Below are positions 26,885 through 34,386 of a stretch of DNA of 64,000 nucleotides, one piece after another. This stretch comes from Roseateles sp. DAIF2 (GTDB taxonomy: Bacteria > Pseudomonadota > Gammaproteobacteria > Burkholderiales > Burkholderiaceae_C), in contig NZ_CP049919.1 of the NCBI RefSeq assembly GCF_015624425.1, positions 4,588,001 through 4,652,000 on the forward strand, given 5' to 3'. A model generated the notes under the pieces. It was not told the DNA's origin. It did no database searches and saw nothing but the letters and a program-made list of their open reading frames with translations. How positions within the stretch are numbered: position 1 is the first letter of the stretch; every line of letters starts with the position of its first letter. The position numbers and the translations under genes are program-made.

Positions 26885-27259
26885 GTGCCGCATCCTCGCG
26901 CCCTGCCCCACCCCTCGCCGCTCAGCCGCTGGATGGTCGTCCTGACCTTCTGGCTGATGGCGCTGCTGCCCTCGCTCTCGCGGGCGCTGGTGGACGATGG
27001 CGGCGCCGCCACCGCCCGGCTGCTGGGCCAGCTGTGCAGTGCGGCCGACGCGGGGCGTGTGCCGCCACATCTGCTGCTCGAGCATTGCCCGCTGTGCTCG
27101 CCGCAGGCCCAGCAAGACCTGGCCCCGCCGCCGCCCGCCGCGCTGCCGGCGCTGCGCATGGACCTGGGCCACCGCCTACCCGAGCGCTTCCTCAGCGCGA
27201 GCGCTCCCCTCCATGCCTGGGATCAGGCCCGCGCCCGCGCCCCGCCGGCCGGGCGCTGA
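26885..27259 (+). CDS. DUF2946-like small membrane protein (copper/metal context)
   Basis: This is a 124-residue protein with a GTG start, one strong hydrophobic segment (about residues 17-33, MVVLTFWLMALLPSLSRAL) and a LLEHCPLCSP motif. The HCP-x-C pattern is characteristic of DUF2946 proteins, which lie near copper-handling genes. The C-terminal half is proline- and alanine-rich. If the GTG is wrong, the ATG at 26933 would still include the membrane segment. It precedes a PCu(A)C copper chaperone gene by about 120 bases, which supports a metal role. Confidence 0.65.
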   Translation: MPHPRALPHPSPLSRWMVVLTFWLMALLPSLSRALVDDGGAATARLLGQLCSAADAGRVPPHLLLEHCPLCSPQAQQDLAPPPPAALPALRMDLGHRLPERFLSASAPLHAWDQARARAPPAGR

Positions 27260-27382
27260 ACGGCCCGCGCGCCGCCGCCTGATCCCTACCCCTGACCGTT
27301 ATGCCGCGCCGCAAGCTTGACCTTCTGCGCCGCGCTGCTTCCCGGCCGCCTTGCGGCCCCTCTTGCCATGGAGAACTCCATC

Positions 27383-27871
27383 ATGACCGCCATCCGTTCC
27401 TGGGCCTGCGCCCTGTCCCTGGGCCTGCTCACGCTGGGCGCCCAGGCCCAACCATCCGCCTCCTCCGGCCTGAAGGCCGAACAGGCCTGGGTGCGCGCCA
27501 CCGTGGCGCAGCAGAAGGCCACCGGCGCCTTCATGCAGCTGAGCAGCGGCCAGGCCGGCCGCATCGTCGAGGTGCGCTCGCCGGTGGCCGGCGTCGCCGA
27601 GATCCATGAGATGAAGATGGAGGGCTCGGTGATGAAGATGCGCGCGCTGCCGGCGCTCGAGCTGGCCGCCGGCCAGGTGGTCGAGCTGAAGCCGGGCGGC
27701 TACCACGTCATGCTGATGGACCTGAAGACCCAGGTGAAGCCGGGCGATCAGGTGCCGCTGACCCTGGTGTTCGAGGCCAAGGACGGCAAGCGCGAGACCC
27801 TGGAGCTGAAGCTACCGGCCCGCACGCCGGCTCCCGCTCCAGAGGCCGGCCACGGTCAGCACAAGCATTAA
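27383..27871 (+). CDS. Periplasmic copper chaperone PCu(A)C
   Basis: This is a 162-residue PCu(A)C protein. A GGAG 8 bases upstream favours the ATG at 27383 (MTAIRSWACALS) over ATGs at 27317 and 27368. After a signal peptide ending in GAQAQ come QAWVRATVAQQKATGAFM and the copper-binding pattern IHEMKMEGSVMKMRALPAL ... GGYHVMLM, that is H-x-M, M and H-x-M ligands. PCu(A)C proteins carry Cu(I) to cytochrome c oxidase in the periplasm. The tail GHGQHKH adds extra histidines. It is paired with the DUF2946-like gene upstream. Confidence 0.92.
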   Translation: MTAIRSWACALSLGLLTLGAQAQPSASSGLKAEQAWVRATVAQQKATGAFMQLSSGQAGRIVEVRSPVAGVAEIHEMKMEGSVMKMRALPALELAAGQVVELKPGGYHVMLMDLKTQVKPGDQVPLTLVFEAKDGKRETLELKLPARTPAPAPEAGHGQHKH

Positions 27872-27901
27872 GCGCCGCGCCCGGCCCGGCGAACCGGCTC
27901 C

Positions 27902-28240
27902 TCACCACAGCACGCCGTAGTAGTCGTAGACCTTGCGGCCGTAGTCGTCGGTATAGGCCGGGGTGTCGCTCTGCGCATAGCGCGGCGCCTTCTCGAGCTG
28001 GCTCTTCTGCAGCGGCACGACATAGCCGTCCAGGCCGGTGTCGTACTTCAGCAGGCTCCAGGGGATCGGGTAGCGGTCGCTGCCGATGCCCAGGAAGCCG
28101 CCGAACTCCAGCGCGGCATAGCGCACCAGGCCGGAACGCTTGTCGATCACCAGGTTGTCGATGCTGCCCAGCTTGTCGCCGTCCGGGTTGTAAACGGCGC
28201 TGCCTTCGACCTTGTCGGACGAGATGACGGGATTGCTCAT
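27902..28240 (-). CDS. PRC-barrel domain protein
   Basis: This is a 112-residue protein. The start MSNPVISSDKVEGSAVYNPDGDKLG at 28240 gives one complete PRC-barrel: GSIDNLVIDKRSGLVRYAALEFGGFLGIGSDRYPIPWSLLKYD. A tail rich in tyrosine follows (YTDDYGRKVYDYYGVLW). PRC-barrel proteins of this kind are stress-related or cytoplasmic structural proteins of unclear function. Only about 55 bases separate it from the exported protein gene at 28296-28661, both minus strand, so they may share a transcript. Confidence 0.88.
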   Translation of the reverse strand: MSNPVISSDKVEGSAVYNPDGDKLGSIDNLVIDKRSGLVRYAALEFGGFLGIGSDRYPIPWSLLKYDTGLDGYVVPLQKSQLEKAPRYAQSDTPAYTDDYGRKVYDYYGVLW

Positions 28241-28295
28241 GATCGGATCCTCCGAAACGGGGTGAAAGAAGAAAGACGAATGGGGCGGTTGGGGC

Positions 28296-28661
28296 TCAGC
28301 GCCCCAGCTGTGCCTCGACCTCGCGCACCTCGGCCTCGAAGGCCGGGCCCTCGCGCAGCGCCTGGTACTGGGCCAGACGCTCCTGCTCGCCCGGGCGTTC
28401 GAGCGCATCGGTGCCATCGCCCATCGCGGGCGTCAGGCCGGCCTGGCGCCACAGGTTCAGGTCGGCGATCACTTCGGCCCGGCTCAGCGGCGCGCTCGGG
28501 TCATGGCGTTCGGGCTGCGGCGCCTGCCAGGTTTCGGCCGGCACCACGACCACGACCGGCGGCAGGCCGGCATCGCGTTCGGGCGTGACGGCCTGGGCCA
28601 GGGCCCAGCCGGAACCCAGCAGCGCGGAGGTGGCGGCGACGGTGGCAATCAAGGTCTTCAT
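28296..28661 (-). CDS. Exported DUF4148-like small protein
   Basis: This is a 121-residue protein with a signal peptide (MKTLIATVAATSALLGSGWALAQA). The mature part carries LSRAEVIADLNLWRQAGLT, which matches the pattern of DUF4148 proteins that are common in Burkholderiales periplasms. A short, charged, helical C-terminal segment follows. The function is not known. It stands upstream of the PRC-barrel gene on the minus strand and diverges from ureD, whose probable promoter lies about 180 bases away. Confidence 0.8.
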   Translation of the reverse strand: MKTLIATVAATSALLGSGWALAQAVTPERDAGLPPVVVVVPAETWQAPQPERHDPSAPLSRAEVIADLNLWRQAGLTPAMGDGTDALERPGEQERLAQYQALREGPAFEAEVREVEAQLGR

Positions 28662-28843
28662 CGGGAACTCCTTTGCGAGGTGGATGAAAAGAAAGGGCGG
28701 GCGGCGGATCCGTCCACCCATGCATCCAGTCTGGGCGCCGCGGTGGCGCCCCGGCGTCCGACGATCACGGTCCCGGCCGTAGGACTGGGCCGGCTACACG
28801 ATGCAACAGCGCGCGATGGAGCCAGGCCTCGCACGCCTCTTGC

Positions 28844-28849
28844 TAAGCT
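28844..28849 (+). promoter_or_regulatory. Probable -10 box (TAAGCT) for ureD, leaderless geometry
   Basis: TAAGCT ends 6 bases before the ureD ATG, which would place the transcription start at or next to the A of ATG. No ribosome-binding sequence is seen. The same geometry is found before ureE and the SUMF1-like gene. Confidence 0.4.
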
Positions 28850-28855
28850 GATCGC

Positions 28856-29713
28856 ATGGCTTGGCATGGACGATTGACGCTGGATTACCGGCATGAGCAG
28901 TTGGCGGCGGGCGGCGCGGGCCGCACCACCGCGCTGGACCGGCACGAGGGGCCACTGCGCGTGCTGCAGCGCCTGTACCCCGAGGGACCGGGCATCTGCC
29001 ACCATGTGCTGGTGCATCCGCCGGGCGGCATCGTCGGCGGCGATGTGCTGGAGATCGAGGCCTGCCTGGCCGAGGGTGCCCACGCCCTGATCACGACGCC
29101 GGGCGCCACCCGCTTCTACCGCAGCGCCGGCACGCCGGCCACGCAGAGCCTGCGCGCGCGCCTAGCGCCGGGCAGCCGGCTCGAATGGCTGCCGCTGGAG
29201 ACTATCGCCTACGACGGCACGCTGGCCGAGAACCGGCTGCGCTTCGAGCTGGCGCCGGGCGCCGAGATGATCGGCTGGGACCTGCTGGCCCTGGGCCTGC
29301 CGGCCGCCGGCCAGGGCTTCGAGCGCGGCAGCTATACCCAGCACCTGGAGCTGCCGGGCCGCTGGCTGGAGCGCGGCCGCATCGCCGCCGAGGACCGCGC
29401 CCTGCTCGGCTCGCCGCTGGGCCTGGCGGGCCGCCCGGTGCTGGCCGGCCTGTGGTTCGCCGCCGGCCAGGCCCTGCCCCCGCCGCGGCGCGAGGCCCTG
29501 CTGGAAGCGGCACGGGCCGAGATCGCAGCCACCCCCGACCCGGCGCTGCGCGCGCTGGCCGGCTGCAGCGCGCCGGAGGGCGGCGTCGTGGTGCTGCGCC
29601 TGCTGGCCGAGCGGGTCGAGCCGGCGATGGCCCTGCTGGGCCGGGTCCGGGCCGCCTGGCGCCGCGAGGCCTGGGACCTGGAGCCATGCCCGCCGCGAGT
29701 GTGGCGCACTTGA
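28856..29713 (+). CDS. ureD: Urease accessory protein UreD
   Basis: This is a 285-residue UreD (UreH), complete at both ends. It forms part of the UreDFG complex that carries nickel and CO2 to apo-urease. Family marks are WHGRLTLDYRHE at the start, EGPLRVLQRLYPEGPGICHHVLVHPPGGIVGGD, TTPGATRFYRS and WLPLETIAYDGTLAENRLRFEL, and the end is PPRVWRT. In relatives ureD lies directly before ureA; here ureA is 26 kb away and the next gene is an H-NOX. No ribosome site is seen and a -10-like box sits 6 bases before ATG, so the transcript is probably leaderless. Confidence 0.96.
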   Translation: MAWHGRLTLDYRHEQLAAGGAGRTTALDRHEGPLRVLQRLYPEGPGICHHVLVHPPGGIVGGDVLEIEACLAEGAHALITTPGATRFYRSAGTPATQSLRARLAPGSRLEWLPLETIAYDGTLAENRLRFELAPGAEMIGWDLLALGLPAAGQGFERGSYTQHLELPGRWLERGRIAAEDRALLGSPLGLAGRPVLAGLWFAAGQALPPPRREALLEAARAEIAATPDPALRALAGCSAPEGGVVVLRLLAERVEPAMALLGRVRAAWRREAWDLEPCPPRVWRT

Positions 29714-29879
29714 CTCACGCGTTTTGCTACTGCGCCGCCGCCATGCGTCGTTGGCCGGATGCTCGGGATCCTCACGTACCTCCAGTACGTTCCGGTCCCT
29801 GCGCTCCGTCCGCCTAGCCTGACGCCGGCTCGCAACGCAAAACCCTCGCCCTCGCGTCAACGGCACTTTTCCTCATCAC

Positions 29880-29908
29880 TGCGCATTTGCCGCCGCCGGC
29901 AATGCGCA
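29880..29908. other. Hairpin in the ureD to H-NOX gap
   Basis: The 246-base gap after ureD holds no gene. It has a 12-bp stem (TGCGCATT-T-GCCG / CGGC-AATGCGCA, one bulge) at 29880-29908 and a small palindrome ACGTAC / GTACGT at 29774-29790. The hairpin lacks a U-tract. It is 52 bases before the H-NOX start and could be an operator or a repeat remnant. Confidence 0.4.
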
Positions 29909-29959
29909 TACAGTAGGCCCATCAGGGCAGCGCGTCCCCGCGACGCTGCGGGAGGCATG

Positions 29960-30502
29960 ATGAAGGGCGTGGTGTTCACCGAGTTCCTGGATTTCGTCGC
30001 CGCACGCTTCGGCGAGGATATGGTCGACGACATCATCGATGCCAGCGATCTGCCCAGCGGCGGCGCCTACACCGCGGTGGGCACCTACAGCCATGCCGAG
30101 ATGGCCAGCCTGGGCGGCGCGCTGGCGGCGCGCAGCGGGCTGCCGATACCGGCGCTGCTGCGCGATTTCGGCGAGCACCTGAGCGCTCGCTTCGCCAAGC
30201 ATTACCCGGCCTTCTTCTCACGCAGCAGCGAGCTGTTCGACTTCCTGGAAAGCATCGAGGGCCACATCCATGTGGAGGTGCGCAAGCTCTACCCGGACGC
30301 CGAGCTGCCCAGCTTCACGATCGAAAGCCGTGCGCCCGAGCGGCTGGTGATGCTGTACCGCAGCCCGCGCCACCTGGAGGCCCTGGCCGAGGGCCTGATC
30401 CTCGGCTCGGCGCGGCAGTTCGGAGTCGCGGTACGGGTGCGGCATGAGCCTCTGGAGGTCAGCGATGGCGAGGGTGCCCGTTTTGTCATCGAGCGACGCT
30501 GA
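29960..30502 (+). CDS. H-NOX (heme nitric oxide/oxygen binding) protein
   Basis: This is a 180-residue stand-alone H-NOX sensor. The second of two adjacent ATGs was taken because GGAGG lies 4 bases before it and the family starts MKG. Marks are MKGVVFTEFLDFVAARFGEDMVDDIIDASD, SYSHAEMASLG-type helices, LLRDFGEHL near the proximal heme histidine region, and the heme-propionate motif Y-x-S-x-R as YRSPR. H-NOX proteins bind NO (or O2) through ferrous heme and commonly regulate a kinase or cyclic-di-GMP enzyme in the same operon. Here the partner gene is the overlapping GGDEF-EAL gene. Confidence 0.9.
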   Translation: MKGVVFTEFLDFVAARFGEDMVDDIIDASDLPSGGAYTAVGTYSHAEMASLGGALAARSGLPIPALLRDFGEHLSARFAKHYPAFFSRSSELFDFLESIEGHIHVEVRKLYPDAELPSFTIESRAPERLVMLYRSPRHLEALAEGLILGSARQFGVAVRVRHEPLEVSDGEGARFVIERR

Positions 30503-32021
30503 GGCGGGCGCGGCCGAGCTGCAGGAGAAGCTGCGCCGCCTGGAGCAGCGACTGGAGCGCGAGCGGCGCGCGCGCGGCGAGGCCGAGCGCCTGCTGGAGA
30601 GCAAGTCGCTGCAGCTCTATGAGGCGAATCAGAGCCTGAGCCGGCTGGCGTTGGAGCTGGAGCGCCGCGTCGAGGAACGCACCCGCGAGCTCTCCGCCGA
30701 GCGCCAGCACGCGCTGCAGCGCGCCGAGATCGACACCCTGACCGGCATCGCCAACCGCGCCTCCTTCGCGCGCCAGCTGGCCGAGGAGCTGGCCAATCCG
30801 CAGGCGGTGGCCAGCGGCGTCGCGGTGCTGCTGCTGGACCTGGACGACTTCAAGACCGTCAACGACAGCCTGGGCCACGCGGCCGGCGACGCGCTGCTGA
30901 TCGAGTTCGCGCGCCGTCTGGCCGCCGCGGTACGGCCGCGCGACCTGGTGGCGCGGCTGGGCGGCGACGAGTTCGCGGTGCTGGCGCGCGCGGTGCGCGA
31001 CCACCGGGGCCTGCTGCACATGGCACAGCGCCTGCTGCGCACCCTGTGCCAGCCGGCCATGATCGATGGCCACAGCGTGCCCTGCCTGTGCTCGATCGGC
31101 CTGGCCGAGGTCGGCGACCCGGGCACCCAGGCCGATGCGCTGCTGCGCGATGCCGACCTGGCGCTCTACACCTCCAAGCGCAACGGCCGCGCCCGGGTCA
31201 CCTCCTTCGAGCTCTCGCTGCGCACCGAGCTGGAACGGCGCACCGCGCTGGAGGCCGAGGTGCGCCAGGCCCTGGCCGAGGAGCGCTTCCAGCCCTGGTA
31301 CCAGCCGATCGTGCGCTACCGCAGCGGCCAGCTGGCCGGCGCCGAGCTGCTGGCGCGCTGGCGCACCACGGCGGGCGAGCTGCGCCTGCCGGGCCAATTC
31401 CTCGACGCGGTGGAGCGCCTGGGCCTGCTGGACGAGATGATGGACAGCCTGCTGCGCCGCGCGCTGCGCGAGGCCGCGCCGCTGGTGGCCACGGGGCGGC
31501 TGGCCTATCTGTCGATCAATGTCTCGCCCTCGCAGTTCGGCAGCGCCTGGCCGCTGCAGCGCCTGCCCGCGCTGCTGGCCGAGGCCGGTCTGCCGGCCAG
31601 CGCGGTGGTGATCGAGATCACCGAGACCGCGCTGCTGCAGGACATCGAGGCCACCCGCGCGATGCTGGCCGCGCTGACCGCCACCGGCATGCGCATCGCG
31701 CTGGACGACTTCGGCATCGGCTACTCCAACTTCGCGCTGCTGCGCCAGCTGCCGATCGGCATCCTGAAGCTGGACCGCACCCTGATCTGCGACATCGAGA
31801 CCGATGCCCAGGCCCGCGCGCTGGCCGAGTGCATCCTGGAGCTGGCGGCACGGCTGCAGATCCAGGTGGTGGTGGAGGGCATCGAATCCCAGGCCCAGGC
31901 CGAGCTGCTGGCCGCGGCCGGCGCCGACGCGATGCAGGGCTACTGGTTCGCGCGGCCGCAGCGCGAGCTGCCGCAGGGGCCGCTGCCCGCCCCGCCGGCG
32001 CCCCCGGCCGGGCCGACCTGA
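30465..32021 (+). CDS. GGDEF-EAL cyclic-di-GMP enzyme, partner of H-NOX
   Basis: This is a 518-residue protein. GGAGG at 30454-30458 with a 6-base spacer supports the ATG at 30465, which overlaps the H-NOX end by 38 bases; 30444 is an alternative. A coiled coil of about 70 residues (LEQRLERERRARGEAERLL...LERRVEERTREL) links to a GGDEF domain with intact RLGGDEFAVLA and then an EAL domain. The EAL signature is GAELLARW with the metal-binding Glu kept, and ITETALLQD, LDDFGIGYSNFALL and VVEGIES are present. Both synthesis and breakdown of cyclic-di-GMP look possible. H-NOX control of such enzymes is known in Legionella and Shewanella. Confidence 0.92.
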   Translation: MARVPVLSSSDAEAGAAELQEKLRRLEQRLERERRARGEAERLLESKSLQLYEANQSLSRLALELERRVEERTRELSAERQHALQRAEIDTLTGIANRASFARQLAEELANPQAVASGVAVLLLDLDDFKTVNDSLGHAAGDALLIEFARRLAAAVRPRDLVARLGGDEFAVLARAVRDHRGLLHMAQRLLRTLCQPAMIDGHSVPCLCSIGLAEVGDPGTQADALLRDADLALYTSKRNGRARVTSFELSLRTELERRTALEAEVRQALAEERFQPWYQPIVRYRSGQLAGAELLARWRTTAGELRLPGQFLDAVERLGLLDEMMDSLLRRALREAAPLVATGRLAYLSINVSPSQFGSAWPLQRLPALLAEAGLPASAVVIEITETALLQDIEATRAMLAALTATGMRIALDDFGIGYSNFALLRQLPIGILKLDRTLICDIETDAQARALAECILELAARLQIQVVVEGIESQAQAELLAAAGADAMQGYWFARPQRELPQGPLPAPPAPPAGPT

Positions 32022-32060
32022 GATACTTGCCTCGCGCCGTCACGAGCGGCGTGCACGAGG

Positions 32061-34211
32061 ATGAGAACACCGATGATTCGAGCAAGAAAACAACTGGTGC
32101 TGGCCCTGCTGGCCGGCAGCAGCTCGCTCGCCGCGCTGGCGAGCGGACTCAGCTATCCCGACACCCGCAAGGTCGAGCAGGTCGACAGCTACCACGGTCA
32201 GCGCATCGCCGATCCCTACCGCTGGCTGGAGGACGACAACAGCGCCGAGACCAAGGCCTGGGTCAAGGAACAGAACCGCGTGACCGACCAGTACCTGGCG
32301 GCCATGCCCCAGCGCGAACCGGTGCGCAAGCTCTACACCAAGCTCTTCAACTTCGAGAAGATCGGCGTGCCCTTCAGCGAAGGCGGCCGCTACTTCTGGA
32401 AGCGCAACGACGGCCTGCAGCAGCAGGACGTGGTCTACACCGCCACCAGCTTGAGCGACAAGCCGCAGGTGGCGCTGGACCCGAACACCCTGTCCAAGGA
32501 CGGCACGGTCGCGCTGACCAGCCTGCGGCCCTCGCCGGACGGCAAGCTGCTGGCCTATGGCGTCGCGGTGGGCGGCTCCGACTGGCAGCGCTGGCAGGTG
32601 CGCGACCTGGCCAGCGGCAAGGACCTGGCCGACAAGATCGAATGGGTGAAATTCTCCCAGGCCTCCTGGACGCCGGACGGCAAGGGCTTCTTCTACTCGC
32701 GCTACGACGCCCCCAAGGCCGGCGAGGCCCTGACCGGCGCCAACTACTTCCAGAAGCTCTACTACCACCGCCTGGGCACCGAGCAGTCGGCCGACCAGCT
32801 GGTGATGGAGAACAAGACCGAGAAGACCTGGGGCTTCGGCGCCGAGGTCAGCGATGACGGGCGCTTCGTCATCATCAATATCTGGAAGGGCTCGGGCCGC
32901 AAGAACGGCCTGCTGCTGCTGCCGCTGGACAAGGGCGGCTACCAGGCCGGCGCCACCGCGCGCCCGCTGACGATGGAGTTCGACGCCGAGTACGACCCGG
33001 TCGCCCTGGTCGGCGAGCAGCTCTATGTGCGCACCGACAAGGACGCGCCGCGCGGCCGCCTGATCGCGATCGACATCCGCCGCCCCGAGCCGGCCGCCTG
33101 GCAAACCGTGGTGGCCGAGACCGGCGACGCGCTGACCGGCGCCTCCGGCGTCGCCGGCCGCTTCCTGCTGAGCTATCTGCGCGACGCCTCGACCCTGGTG
33201 CGCGTGCATGGCGTGGACGGCAAGGCCCAGGCCGAGGTGCCGCTGCCGGGCGTCGGCACGGCGCGCGGCTTCGGCGGCAAGTGGCAGGACGGCGAGACCT
33301 TCTACAGCTACGCCAGCTTCAGTTCGCCGACCGAGATCTGGCGCTTCGAGCCGGCCAGCGGCAAGCAGAGCCTGTTCAAGCGCGCCGCCACCGCCTTCCC
33401 GGCCGAGCAGTATGTGACCGAGCGCCATTTCGTCACCAGCAAGGACGGCACCCGGTTCCCTGTCTTCATCGCCCACAAGAAGGGCCTGAAGCTGGACGGC
33501 ACGAACCCGACCCTGCTGTACGGCTACGGCGGCTTCAACTCGCCGATGACGCCGGGCTACAGCGTCACCGCGGCCACCTGGATGCAGATGGGCGGCGTCT
33601 ACGTCTCGGCCGCGCTGCGCGGCGGCGGCGAGTATGGTGCGGCCTGGCATGAGGCCGGCACCAAGCTGAAGAAGCAGAACGTGTTCGACGACTTCATCGC
33701 CGCGGCCGAATGGCTGATCGCGAACAAGTACACCCAGCCGGCCAAGCTGGCAATCAACGGCGGCTCCAACGGTGGCCTGCTGGTCGGCGCGGTGCTGAAC
33801 CAGCGCCCCGAGCTGTTCGGCGCAGCCGTGCCCCAGGTCGGCGTGATGGACATGCTGCGCTATCACAAGTTCACGATCGGCTGGGCCTGGGCCAGCGACT
33901 ACGGCACGGTGGACGACGCCGAGCAGTTCAAGGCCCTGCAGGCCTACTCGCCGCTGCACACGATCCGCTCGCAGCGCCTGTACCCGCCGGTGCTCGTGAC
34001 CACGGCCGACCATGACGACCGCGTCGTGCCGGCGCACAGCTTCAAGTACACCGCCGCGCTGCAGGCGGCCGACACCGGCAGCGCGCCCAAGCTGATCCGC
34101 ATCGAGACCTCGGCCGGCCATGGCGCCGGCAAACCCACCTCGAAGCTGATCGAGGAGCGCGCCGACATGCTGGCCTTCATGGCCAATGCCTTCAAACTGC
34201 AGCTGCAGTAA
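32061..34211 (+). CDS. Prolyl oligopeptidase family (S9A) serine peptidase
   Basis: This is a 716-residue S9A peptidase with an N-terminal signal (MIRARKQLVLALLAGSSSLAALASG; the start could also be the ATG at 32073). A seven-bladed propeller follows DPYRWLEDDNSAETKAWVKEQN. The alpha/beta-hydrolase part has GGFNSPMTPGYSV, GGGEYGAAWHEAGTKLKKQNVFDDF, the nucleophile in NGGSNGGLLVG near residue 568, the Asp in TADHDDRV and the His in SAGHGAGK. It cleaves short peptides after proline, probably in the periplasm. The gene stands alone between the cyclic-di-GMP gene and the chemoreceptor. Confidence 0.94.
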   Translation: MRTPMIRARKQLVLALLAGSSSLAALASGLSYPDTRKVEQVDSYHGQRIADPYRWLEDDNSAETKAWVKEQNRVTDQYLAAMPQREPVRKLYTKLFNFEKIGVPFSEGGRYFWKRNDGLQQQDVVYTATSLSDKPQVALDPNTLSKDGTVALTSLRPSPDGKLLAYGVAVGGSDWQRWQVRDLASGKDLADKIEWVKFSQASWTPDGKGFFYSRYDAPKAGEALTGANYFQKLYYHRLGTEQSADQLVMENKTEKTWGFGAEVSDDGRFVIINIWKGSGRKNGLLLLPLDKGGYQAGATARPLTMEFDAEYDPVALVGEQLYVRTDKDAPRGRLIAIDIRRPEPAAWQTVVAETGDALTGASGVAGRFLLSYLRDASTLVRVHGVDGKAQAEVPLPGVGTARGFGGKWQDGETFYSYASFSSPTEIWRFEPASGKQSLFKRAATAFPAEQYVTERHFVTSKDGTRFPVFIAHKKGLKLDGTNPTLLYGYGGFNSPMTPGYSVTAATWMQMGGVYVSAALRGGGEYGAAWHEAGTKLKKQNVFDDFIAAAEWLIANKYTQPAKLAINGGSNGGLLVGAVLNQRPELFGAAVPQVGVMDMLRYHKFTIGWAWASDYGTVDDAEQFKALQAYSPLHTIRSQRLYPPVLVTTADHDDRVVPAHSFKYTAALQAADTGSAPKLIRIETSAGHGAGKPTSKLIEERADMLAFMANAFKLQLQ

Positions 34212-34232
34212 AAGTGATGAGGGTCTGATCTT

Positions 34233-34294
34233 GCCCAAGCCCCGACAAGGCGGGAAGATGCACAGCATCCGCCGCCTTCATCGGGGCTTCGGGC
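34233..34294 (+). other. Long imperfect hairpin between S9 peptidase and chemoreceptor genes
   Basis: GCCC plus AAGCCCCGA (34233-34245) pairs with TCGGGGCTT plus GGGC (34281-34294, one bulge). An inner AAGGCGG / CCGCCTT pairing is also possible. It follows the peptidase stop by 22 bases and has no U-tract. It could be an attenuating or 3'-end-protecting structure. Confidence 0.45.
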
Positions 34295-34386
34295 AGCGGC
34301 ATGACGCGGGATGATTCGCCCCTGAACCGGTTCCCCGTCACAAGCCACAGATGCGTGGGGAACCTCCAAGACACAGGGAGTTCCTC

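Noticed and set aside
28856..29713. ureD as a pseudogene because it is separated from ureABC
   Set aside because: It is full length with all family segments and the normal C terminus.
31285..31370. Degenerate EAL domain
   Set aside because: The signature reads ELL-A-R instead of EAL-x-R, but the metal-binding Glu and the downstream DDFG and VVEGIE motifs are intact.
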